64,000 nucleotides of DNA, taken from the NCBI RefSeq assembly GCF_011927955.1, contig NZ_JAATJN010000001.1, forward strand, positions 3,906,001-3,970,000, read 5' to 3'. Position 1 is the first letter of the stretch, and the number at the start of each line of letters is the position of its first letter. The position numbers were made by a program, and so were the translations under genes. Of this stretch, positions 37,861 through 50,118 are shown one piece after another. Source of the stretch: Brevibacterium marinum (GTDB taxonomy: Bacteria; Actinomycetota; Actinomycetes; Actinomycetales; Brevibacteriaceae). A model generated the notes under the pieces. It was not told the DNA's origin, did no database searches, and saw only the letters and a list, made by a program, of their open reading frames with translations.

Positions 37861-39147
37861 CTAGCCCTTGACGAGGTCCCCGTCCACCCACACCTGGGAG
37901 ATGTCGGCCGGTGTGCCCATGGCGAAGATCTTGGCCAGGGCGTCCTCGTCGCTGCTCGCGTTCCTGATGCCCACGTCGAGCGGTTCGCCCGCGGTGGGTG
38001 AGATATAAGCGGCGTCGAAGCGCTTGCCCTCGGACAGATCCCCGACCTGATCGCTGAGGTCCAATGCCTCGGCGCCGGCCGTGGTGCCCAGATGCAGCAG
38101 GTGCGCCGAGCTCAGGGGCAGGCCTCCCGAGGGATCGAGCTGCTGCATGAAGTAGGCCTGGACGCCCTCCTTGAGCAGGGAGAACCCTGTCCCCGCACCC
38201 ACGTCGGAGCCGAGCGCGACGCGGACCCCGGCCTCGATGTGTCGGCGCAGCGGGAAGAAGCCGCTGGCCAGGTTCGAGTTCGAGGTCGGACAATGCGCCG
38301 AGGCGGCCCCGACCTCGGCCATCCGCGCCAGTTCGCGTTCACTCGGGTGGACATTGTGGGCCAGGATCGTGCGTCGGCCCAACAGTCCGGCGCGGTCGTA
38401 GGTGTCGAGGTAGTCGAGGGCTTCGGGGAACATCTCGGCCACCCCGGCGACCTCGTCGCGGTTCTCGTTGAGGTGGGAGGTGACCCAGACACCCGGGTTG
38501 TCCGCCGCCAGCCGCCCGCCTGCGGCGAGCAGCTCCTGCCCGGCGGAGAAGGAGAAGCGCGGGGTGATCGCGTATCTCAGGTGCCCGGTGCCGTGCCACC
38601 GGTCGATGAGGTCCTGGCTCTCGGCCACGGACCTCTCCACACTCGTCAGCAGCTCCTCGGGAAGGATCCTGTCACTGGTGACCAGGCCCGATGTGATCCG
38701 CAGACCCACCTCGGCGGCCTGGGAGAACAGGGTGTCGACGGCAGAGGCGAAGTGCGAACCGAAGACCATCGCCGAGGTGGTCCCCGCCGAGGTCAGCCCG
38801 GTCAGGAACTCCCCGGCCACCGCCGAGGCATAGGCATCGTCCCCGAGTTCGGCCTCCTCCGGCAGGGCACAGTGGTCGAGCCAGTCGAGCAGGGGCATGC
38901 CGAGGTACCCGATGGCGCGGACCTGCGGGTAGTGGACGTGGGTGTCGATGAGTCCTGGGATGAGGACGCCGGCGCGGAGGTCGAGCACCTCGGCGTCGGG
39001 GTGCGCGGCGACGGCGCTCGCATAGTCCGTGCGGGCGATGATCAGCCCCTCGTCGACGACGAGCGCGATATCCGAATCGGAGCGCAGGGTGCCCCCGGCG
39101 AAGGGGTCACTCGGTGTGTCGAAGACACGGGCGCGGCAGATGAACAT
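37861..39147 (-). CDS. guaD: Guanine deaminase
   Basis: A 428-residue zinc amidohydrolase that deaminates guanine to xanthine, feeding XdhAB. Metal and substrate motifs are DTHVHYPQVRAIG (about 69-81), TSHLNENRDEV, RTILAHNVHPSERE and ALGSDVGAGTGFSLL. ATG 39147 follows AAGGAGCACCACC; the open frame upstream of it crosses xdhC antisense and is not coding. It is 38 bases after xdhC on the same strand, so it is likely the last gene of the xdhABC-guaD operon. Confidence 0.95.
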   Translation of the reverse strand: MFICRARVFDTPSDPFAGGTLRSDSDIALVVDEGLIIARTDYASAVAAHPDAEVLDLRAGVLIPGLIDTHVHYPQVRAIGYLGMPLLDWLDHCALPEEAELGDDAYASAVAGEFLTGLTSAGTTSAMVFGSHFASAVDTLFSQAAEVGLRITSGLVTSDRILPEELLTSVERSVAESQDLIDRWHGTGHLRYAITPRFSFSAGQELLAAGGRLAADNPGVWVTSHLNENRDEVAGVAEMFPEALDYLDTYDRAGLLGRRTILAHNVHPSERELARMAEVGAASAHCPTSNSNLASGFFPLRRHIEAGVRVALGSDVGAGTGFSLLKEGVQAYFMQQLDPSGGLPLSSAHLLHLGTTAGAEALDLSDQVGDLSEGKRFDAAYISPTAGEPLDVGIRNASSDEDALAKIFAMGTPADISQVWVDGDLVKG

Positions 39148-39185
39148 GGTGGTGCTCCTTGAAAGGTGAAGTGTGGTGGAGCCTG

Positions 39186-40033
39186 TCAGCCCATGCGGCC
39201 CAGAAGGTCGGCGGCGACGCTGAGCGCGATCGTCGCCGGCTGCTTCCCGGGCAGGTCCGGCAGGCCGATGGGGCAGTCGATGGTGTCGACGGCCTCGGGC
39301 GCGTGGCCCTCGGCGATGAGGTTCTTGCGGAAGCGCTGCCATTTAGCGCTCGAACCGATGAGTCCGATGGATCCCAGGTCGCCGCGGCTCAGCGCCGCAC
39401 TGCAGAGGTGGAGGTCCTCGGCGTGATCGTGGGTCATGATGAGCACGTGCGTGCCCGCGGGCAACGCGGTCAGTACCTCTTCGCCGACGACGGCGAATTC
39501 GCGGTGAATCGCGGCCACCGGCGACTCGAGACGGTCGAGCTCCTCGAGCTGCTCGGGCCTCGAGTCGCTGACGTGGACGTCCATGTCGTGGCGCGCGAGA
39601 ATCCGGGTGAGTTCGAGTCCGATGTTGCCGGCTCCGAAGATCGCCGCCGAGGCGGGCACAGGCAGCGGCTCGAGCAGCACACTGACCTCCCCGCCGCAGC
39701 ATTGGCGCCCGTACTTCGCCGGCGCCTTGTCGTTGAGCCGCAGCGTGAGCATCTCGGGTTCGGCTCGGGTCTCGCCCGATGGGGTCTCGCCCGATGGGGT
39801 CTCGTCCGACTCCGACGCCGGCCCGGACGCAGGAGCCCCGGTCAGCATCTGGCGGGCGCGGGTGACGGCCGTCATCTCCAGATTGCCGCCGCCGATGGTC
39901 CCATGCAGGTCATCGGCGGTGACGATGAGCTTCGCTCCGGCCTCACGCGGGGCATGGCCGCGGACCGAGACGAGGGTGACGAGGACCGCCGGCACCCGAG
40001 CCCTGCGGAGCTCGGCGGCTGTGTCCATCCAGG

Positions 40034-40037
<4 letters not shown>
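39186..40037 (-). CDS. xdhC: Xanthine dehydrogenase accessory protein XdhC
   Basis: A 283-residue chaperone that inserts sulfurated molybdenum cofactor into XdhB. It has the N-terminal VSVRGHAPREAGAKLIV and the DDLHGTIGGGNLE motif, the CCGGEVSVLLEPL segment, and a C-terminal Rossmann part (IFGAGNIGLELTRILA … GLIGSSAKWQRFRKNL). Residues about 71-90 hold a Ser/Gly/Glu/Thr/Pro repeat (ETPSGETPSGET) encoded by a 15-bp tandem repeat. Its ATG overlaps the xdhB stop (ATGA). Confidence 0.93.
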
Positions 40038-42516
<2,479 letters not shown>

Positions 42517-42520
<4 letters not shown>

Positions 42521-44022
42521 CGTGTTGCCTCCTGTTCCGCGAAGAAGCGTTCCAGTGAGGACCGCAGCATCGCGGTCCGGTACTTCGCACTCGCCCGGTG
42601 GTCGTCCATCGGGGTGCCTTCTGCCGCAAGGGTGCCTGCGGCGCCGTGGATGGTCTCGAGCGTCCAGGGCGAGCCTTCGAGCAGGGTCTCGGTGGCCTTC
42701 GCCCGCAATGGGGTGGCCGCGACCCCGCCGAGGCCGATCCGGGCCTTGGCCACGATCCCGTCCTCGACTCTCATCGCGTAGCCGATCGCGACCGAGGAGA
42801 TGTCGTCGAAGCGGCGCTTCGCGATCTTCTGGAACGAGGTCAGCGGCGACAGCGGCAGAGGGATGCGGATGGCCGTGATCAGCTCGCCCGCCTCGCGGAC
42901 GGTCTGACGATAGCCGAGGAAGTAGTCGGCCAGGTCGACGACCCGTGACCCCTGCGCCGAGGTGAGCACGAGCTGGGCTTCCAGGGCCAGGAGCGCGGGC
43001 GGAGTGTCGCCGATGGGTGAGCCCGTGCCGAGGTTGCCGCCGATGGTGGCGCCGTTGCGGATGAGTCGGGACGCGAACTGCGGGATCAGTTTGCCCAGCA
43101 GAGGGATCGAACCGGCGAGTTCGCGTTCGAGTTCGCTCAGGGTGAGGCCGGCACCGAGTTCGATGTGCTCGGGGCTGCGTCGGATGCCCCGCAGCTCGGG
43201 CAGGCGGTCGATGGCGAGGATCGACTTCGCCCGTACGCCCTTGATGTTGACCTCGACGCCCCAGTCGGTGGAGCCGGCGACGACGAGCACCTCGGGTTCG
43301 TCCGCCAGGATGTCGAGCGCCTCGGCGAGGGTGGACGGTCGGCGGAAGCGTCCGGTCTCACCGGTGGCCGTATCGGCCCGGTGGAAATCGGTGCTCGCCG
43401 AGGCGGGTGCCGGGTTCTCGCGACGTTCGGCGATCCGGTCGCCGGGCTCGGGCTGGCCGAGTCCGTAGGCGGCGTCGCGGATCGGACGGTAGCCGGTGCA
43501 GCGGCAGAGATTGCCGGACAGGGAGTGGATGTCGAAGCCGTTGGGACCGCAGTGGTGGCCCTCGTCCTCCGTGCCGGCGACAGCGTCCTCCGCGTCGGCG
43601 ACAGCTGCGGCGTCGGCGACGCGTTCGGGCCGGTAGTATTCGGCCGCCATCGAGGCGATGAAGCCGGGAGTGCAGTATCCGCATTGGGAGCCGCCGCGCA
43701 CGGCCATCTCTTCCTGAACGGGGTGGATGCTCTCGCCCTCGGCGAGGCCTTCGGCTGTGATGACTTCCTGGCCGTCGAGAGCGGCGGCGGGAAGCAGGCA
43801 CGAGTTGATCGAGGTCCAGCGGGTGGTCTCATCGGCGTCGGGGCGGGCGACCATGATCGCGCAGGCCCCGCATTCGCCTTCGGCGCAGCCTTCCTTGGCT
43901 GCGGTGAGGCCGACTCCGCGGAGGAAGTCCAGAGCATTGGTGTGTGGGGGGCCGTCGAATTCGTGAACCGTCGAGTTCACCGAGATCTCGGCGGTGGATC
44001 GTTGAGTTGCCGGGGCGGACAT
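42517..44022 (-). CDS. xdhA: Xanthine dehydrogenase 2Fe-2S/FAD subunit
   Basis: A 501-residue electron-transfer subunit. Two iron-sulfur clusters are marked by CAEGECGACAIM and QCGYCTPGFI … GNLCRCTGYRPI. The FAD domain follows, with VVAGSTDWGVEVN and GATIGGNLGTGSPIGD. Between the two clusters (about residues 127-150) an Ala/Asp/Glu-rich insert interrupts the domain. ATG 44022 is set by AGGAGGTAAGTGCA; the upstream frame to 44205 has no family similarity. It is first in xdhA-xdhB-xdhC-guaD. Confidence 0.95.
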
Positions 44023-44149
44023 TGCACTTACCTCCTGCGCCTCGTCTCTGCGGCGCACAGTGCATGGTTGGAACAGTTGCTTCGTTCTTCGTGACTTCTG
44101 GTTATCCATGCGAACAGCAGCGAAGAATGCGATATCGGATCGACGGTAT

Positions 44150-44169
44150 CCCCCGTCGTCCGACGGGGG
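44150..44169. terminator. Hairpin between the purine permease and xdhA
   Basis: CCCCCGTC (44150-44157) and GACGGGGG (44162-44169) form a perfect 8-bp stem with a 4-base loop in the 205-bp gap 44023-44227. It could end permease transcription. An xdhA promoter must lie near, but none is evident and I see no clean GGAA-N6-TTCC site here. Confidence 0.45.
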
Positions 44170-44227
44170 TCTCAGTCGCCGTGTGCGATCTGACCCTTTC
44201 CCCAAGCAAGATGTCCCATCAAATCAC

Positions 44228-45709
44228 TCATCCACCCAACATAGCCGATATCGGGCCGCGAACGAAGTACAGAACGAATCCTGCGGACACGACCCACAGC
44301 AGCCAGTGGACGTCACGGCCGCGTCTGCTCATCGCGTGGATGAGGGCCCAGGAGATGAATCCGACGCCGATTCCGTTGGCGATCGAGTAGGTCAGCGGCA
44401 TCGTGACCATGGTCAGGAACACCGGCAGCGAGGTGCGGAAGTCGCTCATGTCGATCTCGCGGATCTGCGTGACCATCATGGCACCGACGACGACGAGGGC
44501 CGCTGCTCCGGCCTCCATCGGGATGACTCCGATGAGCGGGGCGAAGAACATCGACACCAGGAACAGTCCGCCGGTGATGCAGGCGGCGAGTCCGGTGCGT
44601 GCACCTTCGGCGATGCCGGCGGCCGCGTCGACGAACACGGTGTTCGACGAGGCGGAGGCCCCGCCTCCGGCGACGGCGCCGATGCCCTCGACGACGAATG
44701 CGCCGCGGATGCGGGGGAACATTCCGTCAGAGGTCTGCAGTCCGGCGCTGCGGGCCAGTCCGGTCATCGTGCCCATGGCGTCGAAGAAGTTCGTGAACAC
44801 CAGGGTGAAGACCAGCATCGTGGCGGCGAGCACGCCGATGCGCTCGAAGGATCCGACGAGGTCGAAGGCCCCGATGAGGGAGAAGTCCGGCAGAGCGAGG
44901 ATCTGGCTGGGGATCTCGGGGGCGGAGAGGTTCCAGCCCAGTGGGTCCGGATCGACCGGGTCGTCGACGGTTCCCAGATTCGCGAAGGCCTGGATGACCA
45001 TCGCGACGACAGTGGCCACGATCATGCCGATGAGGATGCCGCCCGGGACCTTGCGTGCGACGAGGATGCCGATGAGGATCAGGGCGAACAGGAACACTGC
45101 GGTCGGCAGCGAGCCGATGGACCCGTTCTGCCCCAGTTGGACGGGAGGCCCTTCGGGGGTGCGGGTGACGAAGCCGGAGTTGACGAAGCCGATGAACGCG
45201 ATGAACAGGCCGATGCCGACCGTGATCGCGACCTTCAGAGCATGCGGCACGGCGTTGAAGATCGCCGTGCGGATGCCGGTGGCCCCGAGCACGACGATGA
45301 TGATGCCGTTGATCACCACGAGCCCCATGGCCTCGGCCCAGGTGACTTCCTGGACCACCGAGACGGCCAGGAAGCTGTTCATGCCCAGTCCCGCGGCGAG
45401 CGCGAAGGGAAGCTTCGCGACGACGCCGAAGAGGATCGTGATGACGCCGGCGACCAGGCCGGTGACCGCTGTCAGTTGGGCGAAGTCGAGCGCCCCGCCC
45501 GCGACGTCCTGGGACCCGCCCAGGATGAGCGGGTTGAGGACGACGATGTAGGCCATCGCGACGAAGGCGACGATGCCTCCGCGGATCTCCTGTTTGATCG
45601 AGGAACCACGCGATGTGATCTCGAAGAATCGGTCGAGCACACCGGGTCTTCCGCTGCTCTCGGTGGCGGTGTTCGCATCCCGCCTTTGGTCGTTGTCAGC
45701 CATTTTCAT
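44228..45709 (-). CDS. NCS2-family purine permease (AzgA/PbuG-like)
   Basis: A 493-residue membrane protein with about 12-13 helices. It has the AzgA-group marks GGIVAFVAMAYIVVLNP, LPFALAAGLGMNSFLA and FFDAMGTMTGLARSAGL, plus SSNTVFVDAAAGIAEGARTGL. This subgroup imports hypoxanthine, guanine or adenine with protons, and fits its place before xanthine dehydrogenase and guanine deaminase. GAGGTGG precedes ATG 45709. An IclR-type site lies 120 bases upstream. Confidence 0.92.
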   Translation of the reverse strand: MKMADNDQRRDANTATESSGRPGVLDRFFEITSRGSSIKQEIRGGIVAFVAMAYIVVLNPLILGGSQDVAGGALDFAQLTAVTGLVAGVITILFGVVAKLPFALAAGLGMNSFLAVSVVQEVTWAEAMGLVVINGIIIVVLGATGIRTAIFNAVPHALKVAITVGIGLFIAFIGFVNSGFVTRTPEGPPVQLGQNGSIGSLPTAVFLFALILIGILVARKVPGGILIGMIVATVVAMVIQAFANLGTVDDPVDPDPLGWNLSAPEIPSQILALPDFSLIGAFDLVGSFERIGVLAATMLVFTLVFTNFFDAMGTMTGLARSAGLQTSDGMFPRIRGAFVVEGIGAVAGGGASASSNTVFVDAAAGIAEGARTGLAACITGGLFLVSMFFAPLIGVIPMEAGAAALVVVGAMMVTQIREIDMSDFRTSLPVFLTMVTMPLTYSIANGIGVGFISWALIHAMSRRGRDVHWLLWVVSAGFVLYFVRGPISAMLGG

Positions 45710-45828
45710 GGACCACCTCAGGTTGTTCGATTTGATCAGCCGCCGGCATCATCGTCGACGGCCATGCGCCTTGAACATGCGCAGAGGAACAGACGCGGCC
45801 CCACGGCGAAAATTTCCTTTCGCATCAT

Positions 45829-45842
45829 GGAAAGACACTTCC
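45829..45842. promoter_or_regulatory. IclR-type palindrome GGAA-N6-TTCC upstream of the purine permease
   Basis: GGAAAGACACTTCC, flanked by AT and GT, is the fifth perfect copy of the motif. It lies in the 313-bp stretch 45710-46022, which otherwise holds the tRNA-Ser terminator and no gene. Confidence 0.6.
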
Positions 45843-45971
45843 GTTCCGACTGACCAGTTAAGTCTGTTTTGCATAATGTGTCAACGATCACAGCCTGAAC
45901 TCGAGGCTCCGCAGCGCACACGCGGGACCTTTCCGGCCCGGTTCCATCACGACGGGGCGGGATATGAGAAA

Positions 45972-46017
45972 AGCCTGAGCTGCGACACCGTATCGCTACG
46001 GTGTCGCAGCTCAGGCT
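45972..46017 (-). terminator. Intrinsic terminator of tRNA-Ser
   Basis: Perfect 21-bp arms (45972-45992 and 45997-46017) enclose a 4-base loop. On the minus strand the stem is followed directly by TTTTCT. This is a classical Rho-independent terminator, placed five bases past the tRNA 3' end. Confidence 0.85.
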
Positions 46018-46022
46018 GCACG

Positions 46023-46107
46023 CGGTGGCGGTGGGATTCGAACCCACGGTAGGTCTCCCTACACAACATTTCGAGTGTTGCACCTTCGGCCGCTCGGACA
46101 CGCCACC
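46023..46107 (-). tRNA. tRNA-Ser (anticodon CGA)
   Basis: The 85-nt minus-strand gene has acceptor arms GGTGGCG and CGCCACC with discriminator G and no encoded CCA. The anticodon arm CAACA-CTCGAAA-TGTTG reads codon UCG. A long variable arm (GGGAGACCTACC region) and the T-arm GTGGGTTCGAATCCCAC confirm a class II serine tRNA. Confidence 0.95.
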
Positions 46108-46173
46108 GCGGACAACATTACAGTCAGGCCCGGGCGGGGCCCAAATCGAGAGATGGTGACCTGAGCCACGTCC

Positions 46174-46620
46174 TCAGCCGTGGGGATCGGAGCGCTTCGC
46201 GGCGAAGAAGTCGCTGAGCAGGCCACTGCACCGACTCGCCGCGACCCCGGAGTAGACCTCGGGATGATGCAGTGCTGCGCGATCGCGCAGCAGGTCCCAG
46301 ACAGAGCCCGCCGCACCCGCCTTCTCGTCGAAGGCACCGTAGACCAGCCCTGCGATGCGCGACCCGACCAACGCGCCCGCACACATCGGGCACGGTTCGA
46401 GGGTGACGACGAGGGTGCAGCCGTCGAGGCGCCAGCTGCCGGCCGCCTCGGCGGCACTGCGCAGCGCCATCAGCTCGGCGTGCCCGAGCGGGTCCTGATC
46501 GATCTCCCGACGATTGTGACCGCGACCGATCACCGCACCGTCAGCGTCGACGACGACGGCCCCGACGGGAACGTCGTCATGCTGCTGGGCCAGAGCCGCC
46601 TCGGCGAGGGCCAGGTCCAT
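46174..46620 (-). CDS. tadA: tRNA-specific adenosine deaminase
   Basis: A 148-residue zinc deaminase that converts A34 to inosine in tRNA-Arg(ACG). The catalytic motif HAELMAL (His and Glu) and the Cys pair LEPCPMCAGAL match TadA, as do PVGAVVVDADG at the start and FFAAKR near the end. ATG 46620 fits the family's first helix (MDLALAEA). A few upstream codons (FRDW) are also TadA-like, so the true start could be slightly upstream at a non-ATG codon. It follows its partner gene on the same strand. Confidence 0.92.
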   Translation of the reverse strand: MDLALAEAALAQQHDDVPVGAVVVDADGAVIGRGHNRREIDQDPLGHAELMALRSAAEAAGSWRLDGCTLVVTLEPCPMCAGALVGSRIAGLVYGAFDEKAGAAGSVWDLLRDRAALHHPEVYSGVAASRCSGLLSDFFAAKRSDPHG

Positions 46621-46679
46621 CCAGTCCCGGAAGCGGCCATGGGCACCGAAGCCGAGCTCCGCACCCTCCTCCTGTGAGC

Positions 46680-47234
46680 TCAGCGGGCGGCCTCGAGCTG
46701 ATCGCCGAAGCCGACTCTCTCGCCGACATGGGCGACGACACGGGCCGGGTCGGAGCGGTACCGGTCCACCTGCTCGATGAGGTCCGCCGCCGGCAGCCCG
46801 CGGTCAGCGTAGATCTCGGCGTCGCCTCCCCATTCCGCGGCGGCCTCGAACTCGAGCATTTCGACCTCGTCCTCATCGCCGTCGTCATCGTCGTCCTCGG
46901 CCTCTTCCTCATCGAGGCCGAAATCCTCCTCCGGCTCGGCTTCGTAGGCATCGGGCTGCGCATCGAGATAGTCGGCGAAGATCTCGGCGAAGGGGCTGAG
47001 TTCGACGGCGCGCAGGTCGGACAGGAAGACCCTGACCTCATTGTCTTCGCGGACCCGGACGAGGCCGAACCACTCGTCCTCGTGTTCGATGACCGCGATC
47101 GCCTCGCCGTCCTCGGACCCGGCGGTCTGCATCATATCGACGAGGCCATCGAGGTCGGCAGCGTCCCGAACGTCGATGTCGAGCGCACGAAAACCATCGC
47201 TTGATTCGGCAAGGATCTCAGTGAAGTAGGACAT
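46680..47234 (-). CDS. tRNA adenosine deaminase-associated protein
   Basis: A 184-residue protein of the actinobacterial family named for constant linkage to tadA. It has [21 protein letters not shown] at the start, [16 protein letters not shown], and a C-terminal [35 protein letters not shown] strongly acidic stretch lies in the middle (Asp/Glu runs, about residues 100-130). No enzymatic function is known. It is immediately upstream of tadA and divergent from upp. Confidence 0.85.
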   Translation of the reverse strand: MSYFTEILAESSDGFRALDIDVRDAADLDGLVDMMQTAGSEDGEAIAVIEHEDEWFGLVRVREDNEVRVFLSDLRAVELSPFAEIFADYLDAQPDAYEAEPEEDFGLDEEEAEDDDDDGDEDEVEMLEFEAAAEWGGDAEIYADRGLPAADLIEQVDRYRSDPARVVAHVGERVGFGDQLEAAR

Positions 47235-47312
47235 GCTCCCATTGTGACCGCTACGCCGGACATTCACCACAGTTCGACGCGCGAGGGCGAAAACTTCCGT
47301 ACCATTTCTCCT

Positions 47313-47951
47313 ATGCGCCTACATGTAGCCGACCACCCGCTCATCGCCCACAAACTCAGCGTCCTGCGAGACCAGAGCACCGACTCCGCGAGGTTCCGGC
47401 AGCTCACCGAGGAGCTCGTGATGCTGCTGGCCTACGAGGCCACGCGTTCGGTGGCCGTCGAAGACAAGGAGATCTCGACTCCGGTCACGACGTTCACCGG
47501 CACTCGTCTGGCCGCGCCGCGCCCGGTCGTCGTCCCGATCCTCCGCGCCGGCCTGGGCATGCTCGACGGGATGCTGCGCATCCTCCCGACCGCCGAGGTG
47601 GGCTTCCTCGGCATGGTCCGCAATGAAGAGACGTTCGAGCCCAGTGCCTACGCCGATCGCCTGCCCGACGACCTCAGCGGACGCCAGATCTTCGTCGTCG
47701 ACCCGATGTTGGCCACCGGCGGAACCCTGGCCATGGCCGTCGACTTCCTCCTCGCCCGGGGCGCTCGTGACGTCACCGCCGTCTGCCTCGTCAGCGCCCC
47801 GGAGGGCGTCGAGCGCATCGAGAAGGACTACGCGGAGTCCGCGAATGTCGAGATCTATACGGCCGCGCTCGACGAGAAGCTCAACGACAAGGGCTACATC
47901 GTCCCGGGACTCGGCGACGCGGGCGACAGGATGTACGGAATCGTCGACTGA
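47313..47951 (+). CDS. upp: Uracil phosphoribosyltransferase
   Basis: The 212-residue salvage enzyme makes UMP from uracil and PRPP. It has [13 protein letters not shown] at the start, [16 protein letters not shown], the PRPP loop [17 protein letters not shown] and the C-terminal [16 protein letters not shown] uracil-binding segment. ATG 47313 fits the family. No ribosome-binding site is visible, so the transcript may be leaderless. It is divergent from the tadA partner gene, with a 78-bp gap. Confidence 0.95.
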   Translation: MRLHVADHPLIAHKLSVLRDQSTDSARFRQLTEELVMLLAYEATRSVAVEDKEISTPVTTFTGTRLAAPRPVVVPILRAGLGMLDGMLRILPTAEVGFLGMVRNEETFEPSAYADRLPDDLSGRQIFVVDPMLATGGTLAMAVDFLLARGARDVTAVCLVSAPEGVERIEKDYAESANVEIYTAALDEKLNDKGYIVPGLGDAGDRMYGIVD

Positions 47952-48030
47952 TCCGTCATATTTCGTCACACTCGTCTCATTTTCAGCTTTTCCTTTGCCA
48001 GGCGCGACTTTTGTGACAAATAATGAAGCC

Positions 48031-48102
48031 ATGACCTCTACGAAGCACCAGACGCGAATGCGCCCCGCAGGCATGTGCATGCCCTGCGTTCGTTGTCGGT
48101 GA
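48031..48102 (+). CDS. Cys-containing 23-residue mini-ORF, possible leader peptide
   Basis: An ATG frame of 23 codons ends in CMPCVRCR and stops 97 bases before the winged-helix gene. The preceding sequence TTTGTGACAAATAATGA has a plausible minus-10 element, and the peptide might be translated from a leaderless or near-leaderless start. Cys-rich short frames that sense cysteine supply are known in actinobacteria. Whether this one does is speculation. The rest of the gap 47952-48199 is unassigned. Confidence 0.4.
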   Translation: MTSTKHQTRMRPAGMCMPCVRCR

Positions 48103-48199
48103 CCGTCCCTCCGCTGTCCGACCTCGAACGAGAACACGCCCACTCCGCAGCGGACTCATTCAGTCACATCGGCCCTTCGGGTCGCAGCAAAGGACAGTC

Positions 48200-49027
48200 A
48201 TGTCGAATCCAGAACCAGAGTACGCACACCCACGCAGCGCAGCTGCCATCCGTCGCGCAGGAGCCCGGTTGAGTGCAGTAGATCCGCAGAACCCGCCCCA
48301 CACCTACGGCCCTGCCGGCGTCGTGCCCTCGCCGAAGGCCGCACGGGGCATCATCGTCTACATCGGCCTCGACGAGTCGAAGGCCGCCGCGGACGGCACC
48401 AACCTGTCCGCGATCGCCGGCGAGCTCCAGGCCTACGCACAGGAGCTGGCGTCCCAAGCGGAGACACAGGCAGTCATCGCACTGGCCCCGGAGGGACGCG
48501 GCAGCGACATCGACGCCGTTCGCGCCGTGTCCAACGGCTCCCCCGCCGCGACGGGCACTCCGGCCGGCACCCACGGCCCGGTCCGCTCCCGCATCCCCAA
48601 TCGCATCCACCCGCCCGCTCTGCGCGCCGATTCCGAGCACGGCACCGGCGAGGCCGCGCCCACCGGAGGCTTCGGCTCCCGATTCGACGGAAACTTCCGC
48701 ACCCAGGCCACAGAGCGCCTGCGCATCGACATCCCTCGCCGTGAGGTCCGCATCGACGGCGACCTCGTCGACGTCACCACCAAGGAATTCGACCTCCTGG
48801 CGACCCTCGTCTCCCACGCGGATTCGACCCTGCCGCGCGAGGACCTCATCAGCGCCGTCTGGTCGGGCGGTGAAGTCCCTGACGAGAGGACCGTCGACGT
48901 ACACATTCGGCGCCTGCGCCGGCGCTTGGGCGAATACTCCTCAGTGATTCGCACGATGCGGGGAACGGGCTACCGCTACGACACGCACCCCGATGTCACC
49001 GTGTGGTCGGCCACCGCTCACCGGTGA
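48200..49027 (+). CDS. Orphan winged-helix (OmpR/PhoB-type) DNA-binding protein
   Basis: In this 275-residue protein the last 100 residues form a PhoB-type effector domain (LRIDIPRREVRIDGDLVDVTTKEFDLLATLV … ERTVDVHIRRLRRRLGEYSSVIRTMRGTGYRYD). No phospho-acceptor receiver domain is present. The N-terminal half instead has a short helical segment (IIVYIGLDESKAAADGTNLS … about 51-100) and a Pro/Gly-rich linker. It is an unphosphorylated-type regulator of unknown targets. It is preceded by the Cys mini-ORF. Confidence 0.85.
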   Translation: MSNPEPEYAHPRSAAAIRRAGARLSAVDPQNPPHTYGPAGVVPSPKAARGIIVYIGLDESKAAADGTNLSAIAGELQAYAQELASQAETQAVIALAPEGRGSDIDAVRAVSNGSPAATGTPAGTHGPVRSRIPNRIHPPALRADSEHGTGEAAPTGGFGSRFDGNFRTQATERLRIDIPRREVRIDGDLVDVTTKEFDLLATLVSHADSTLPREDLISAVWSGGEVPDERTVDVHIRRLRRRLGEYSSVIRTMRGTGYRYDTHPDVTVWSATAHR

Positions 49028-49155
49028 CGACCGCAGATTGAAGGCGCCTGCGGCGGTGCGTCCGACTGAGGTGCGTCCGCTCGCGGAGGCAAGTGAGACA
49101 CGTCGCAGGGTGTACCCAGCATGAGGACAGACTCCGGGGCTAAGATGCTTAATCG

Positions 49156-50097
49156 ATGAACCAGGAACCTCCTCGACCCAGAAGAGCGCACAACCCCGCT
49201 CGGGGGATCACTGCGCTGATTTTCGGCCTGCTCTACGCGGCTTTCCTCCTGCTCCACAGCCTTCTGCCCACCAGATTGGGCATCGCACTGCTCATCGAGA
49301 CCATCCTGCCGTGGACCGGAGTCTTCCTGGCCCTCGTGCTGCTGATGTTCCTCATCCGGTTCTCGCTTCTGTCAGCGATCGGCATTCTGGTCCCGACCGT
49401 GGTCTGGGCGGCGATGTTCGGGCCCACCCTGATCCCCTCACAGGGCGAGGGCACACCGGACCTCACGGTCGCCACCCACAACGTGGGTGCCCGGATGCCG
49501 CAGCCGACAGCGGCCGCGAAGAGCCTCGTATCCGCCGATCCGGACATCGTCACGATCCAGGAGCTGGAGTCTCTGTCGGGCAAAATCATCCATAAGGAAC
49601 TCGACTCCTCGTTCAGGCACTCGCAGGTCGTCGACACGATCGGCGTGTGGTCGAAATGGCCGATGTCCGAGCCCGAAGAGATCAACCTCGGTCTGCAATG
49701 GCCGCGGGCATTCGCGACGACGGTCTCGACCGACCACGGCGACATCAGGTTCTACTCCGTGCACATGCCCTCCGTGCGTCCCGGCCATGAGGCCATGCGC
49801 AATGCCGCGATCCGCAGATTGGCCACGGAGGTCGAAACGGATGCCGGCGACCATGTCATCGTCGCCGGTGACTTCAACACCGCGACCACCGACAGCAACT
49901 TCTCCACCCTGGCACCTCCGCTCGAGGACTCACGCCTCGAGGCGCGGGGCGGATTCGGCTTCACCTGGCCGGCGAAGTTCCCCGTCACTCGGCTCGACCA
50001 CGTCCTCTACCGCGGCTTCGAAGCCACCTCCGACGAGGTGCTCGACCGTGGCTCCAGTGACCACCGGGCCGTCCTCGCCGGGCTCGACCTCACATAG
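49156..50097 (+). CDS. Membrane-anchored endonuclease/exonuclease/phosphatase (EEP) family protein
   Basis: In this 313-residue protein three membrane helices (about 18-40, 43-63, 66-90) precede an extracytoplasmic EEP domain. EEP marks are TVATHNVGA, IVTIQELES (catalytic Glu), VIVAGDFNTA (GDFN motif) and the terminal RGSSDHRAVLAGL (SDH). EEP enzymes cleave phosphodiesters in nucleic acids or lipids. The location outside the membrane argues for an external substrate, but it is not known. It converges with the MarP-like protease gene. Confidence 0.85.
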   Translation: MNQEPPRPRRAHNPARGITALIFGLLYAAFLLLHSLLPTRLGIALLIETILPWTGVFLALVLLMFLIRFSLLSAIGILVPTVVWAAMFGPTLIPSQGEGTPDLTVATHNVGARMPQPTAAAKSLVSADPDIVTIQELESLSGKIIHKELDSSFRHSQVVDTIGVWSKWPMSEPEEINLGLQWPRAFATTVSTDHGDIRFYSVHMPSVRPGHEAMRNAAIRRLATEVETDAGDHVIVAGDFNTATTDSNFSTLAPPLEDSRLEARGGFGFTWPAKFPVTRLDHVLYRGFEATSDEVLDRGSSDHRAVLAGLDLT

Positions 50098-50118
50098 CAG
50101 TCGCCAGGGCGTGCGACC

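Noticed and set aside
44045..44060. GGAACAGTTGCTTC as a sixth IclR-type site before xdhA
   Set aside because: The right arm does not match TTCC at spacing 6 or 7. Counting it would weaken the motif.
44060..45853. A 597-codon plus-strand open frame rich in Asp, Gly and His
   Set aside because: It is the antisense image of the purine permease gene. Its composition is an artefact of hydrophobic codons read on the other strand.
45972..46017. Long perfect palindrome as part of a repeat array or CRISPR
   Set aside because: It is a single copy with a 4-base loop and a T-rich tail on the minus strand just past tRNA-Ser, so it is a terminator. No spaced repeats exist anywhere in the window.
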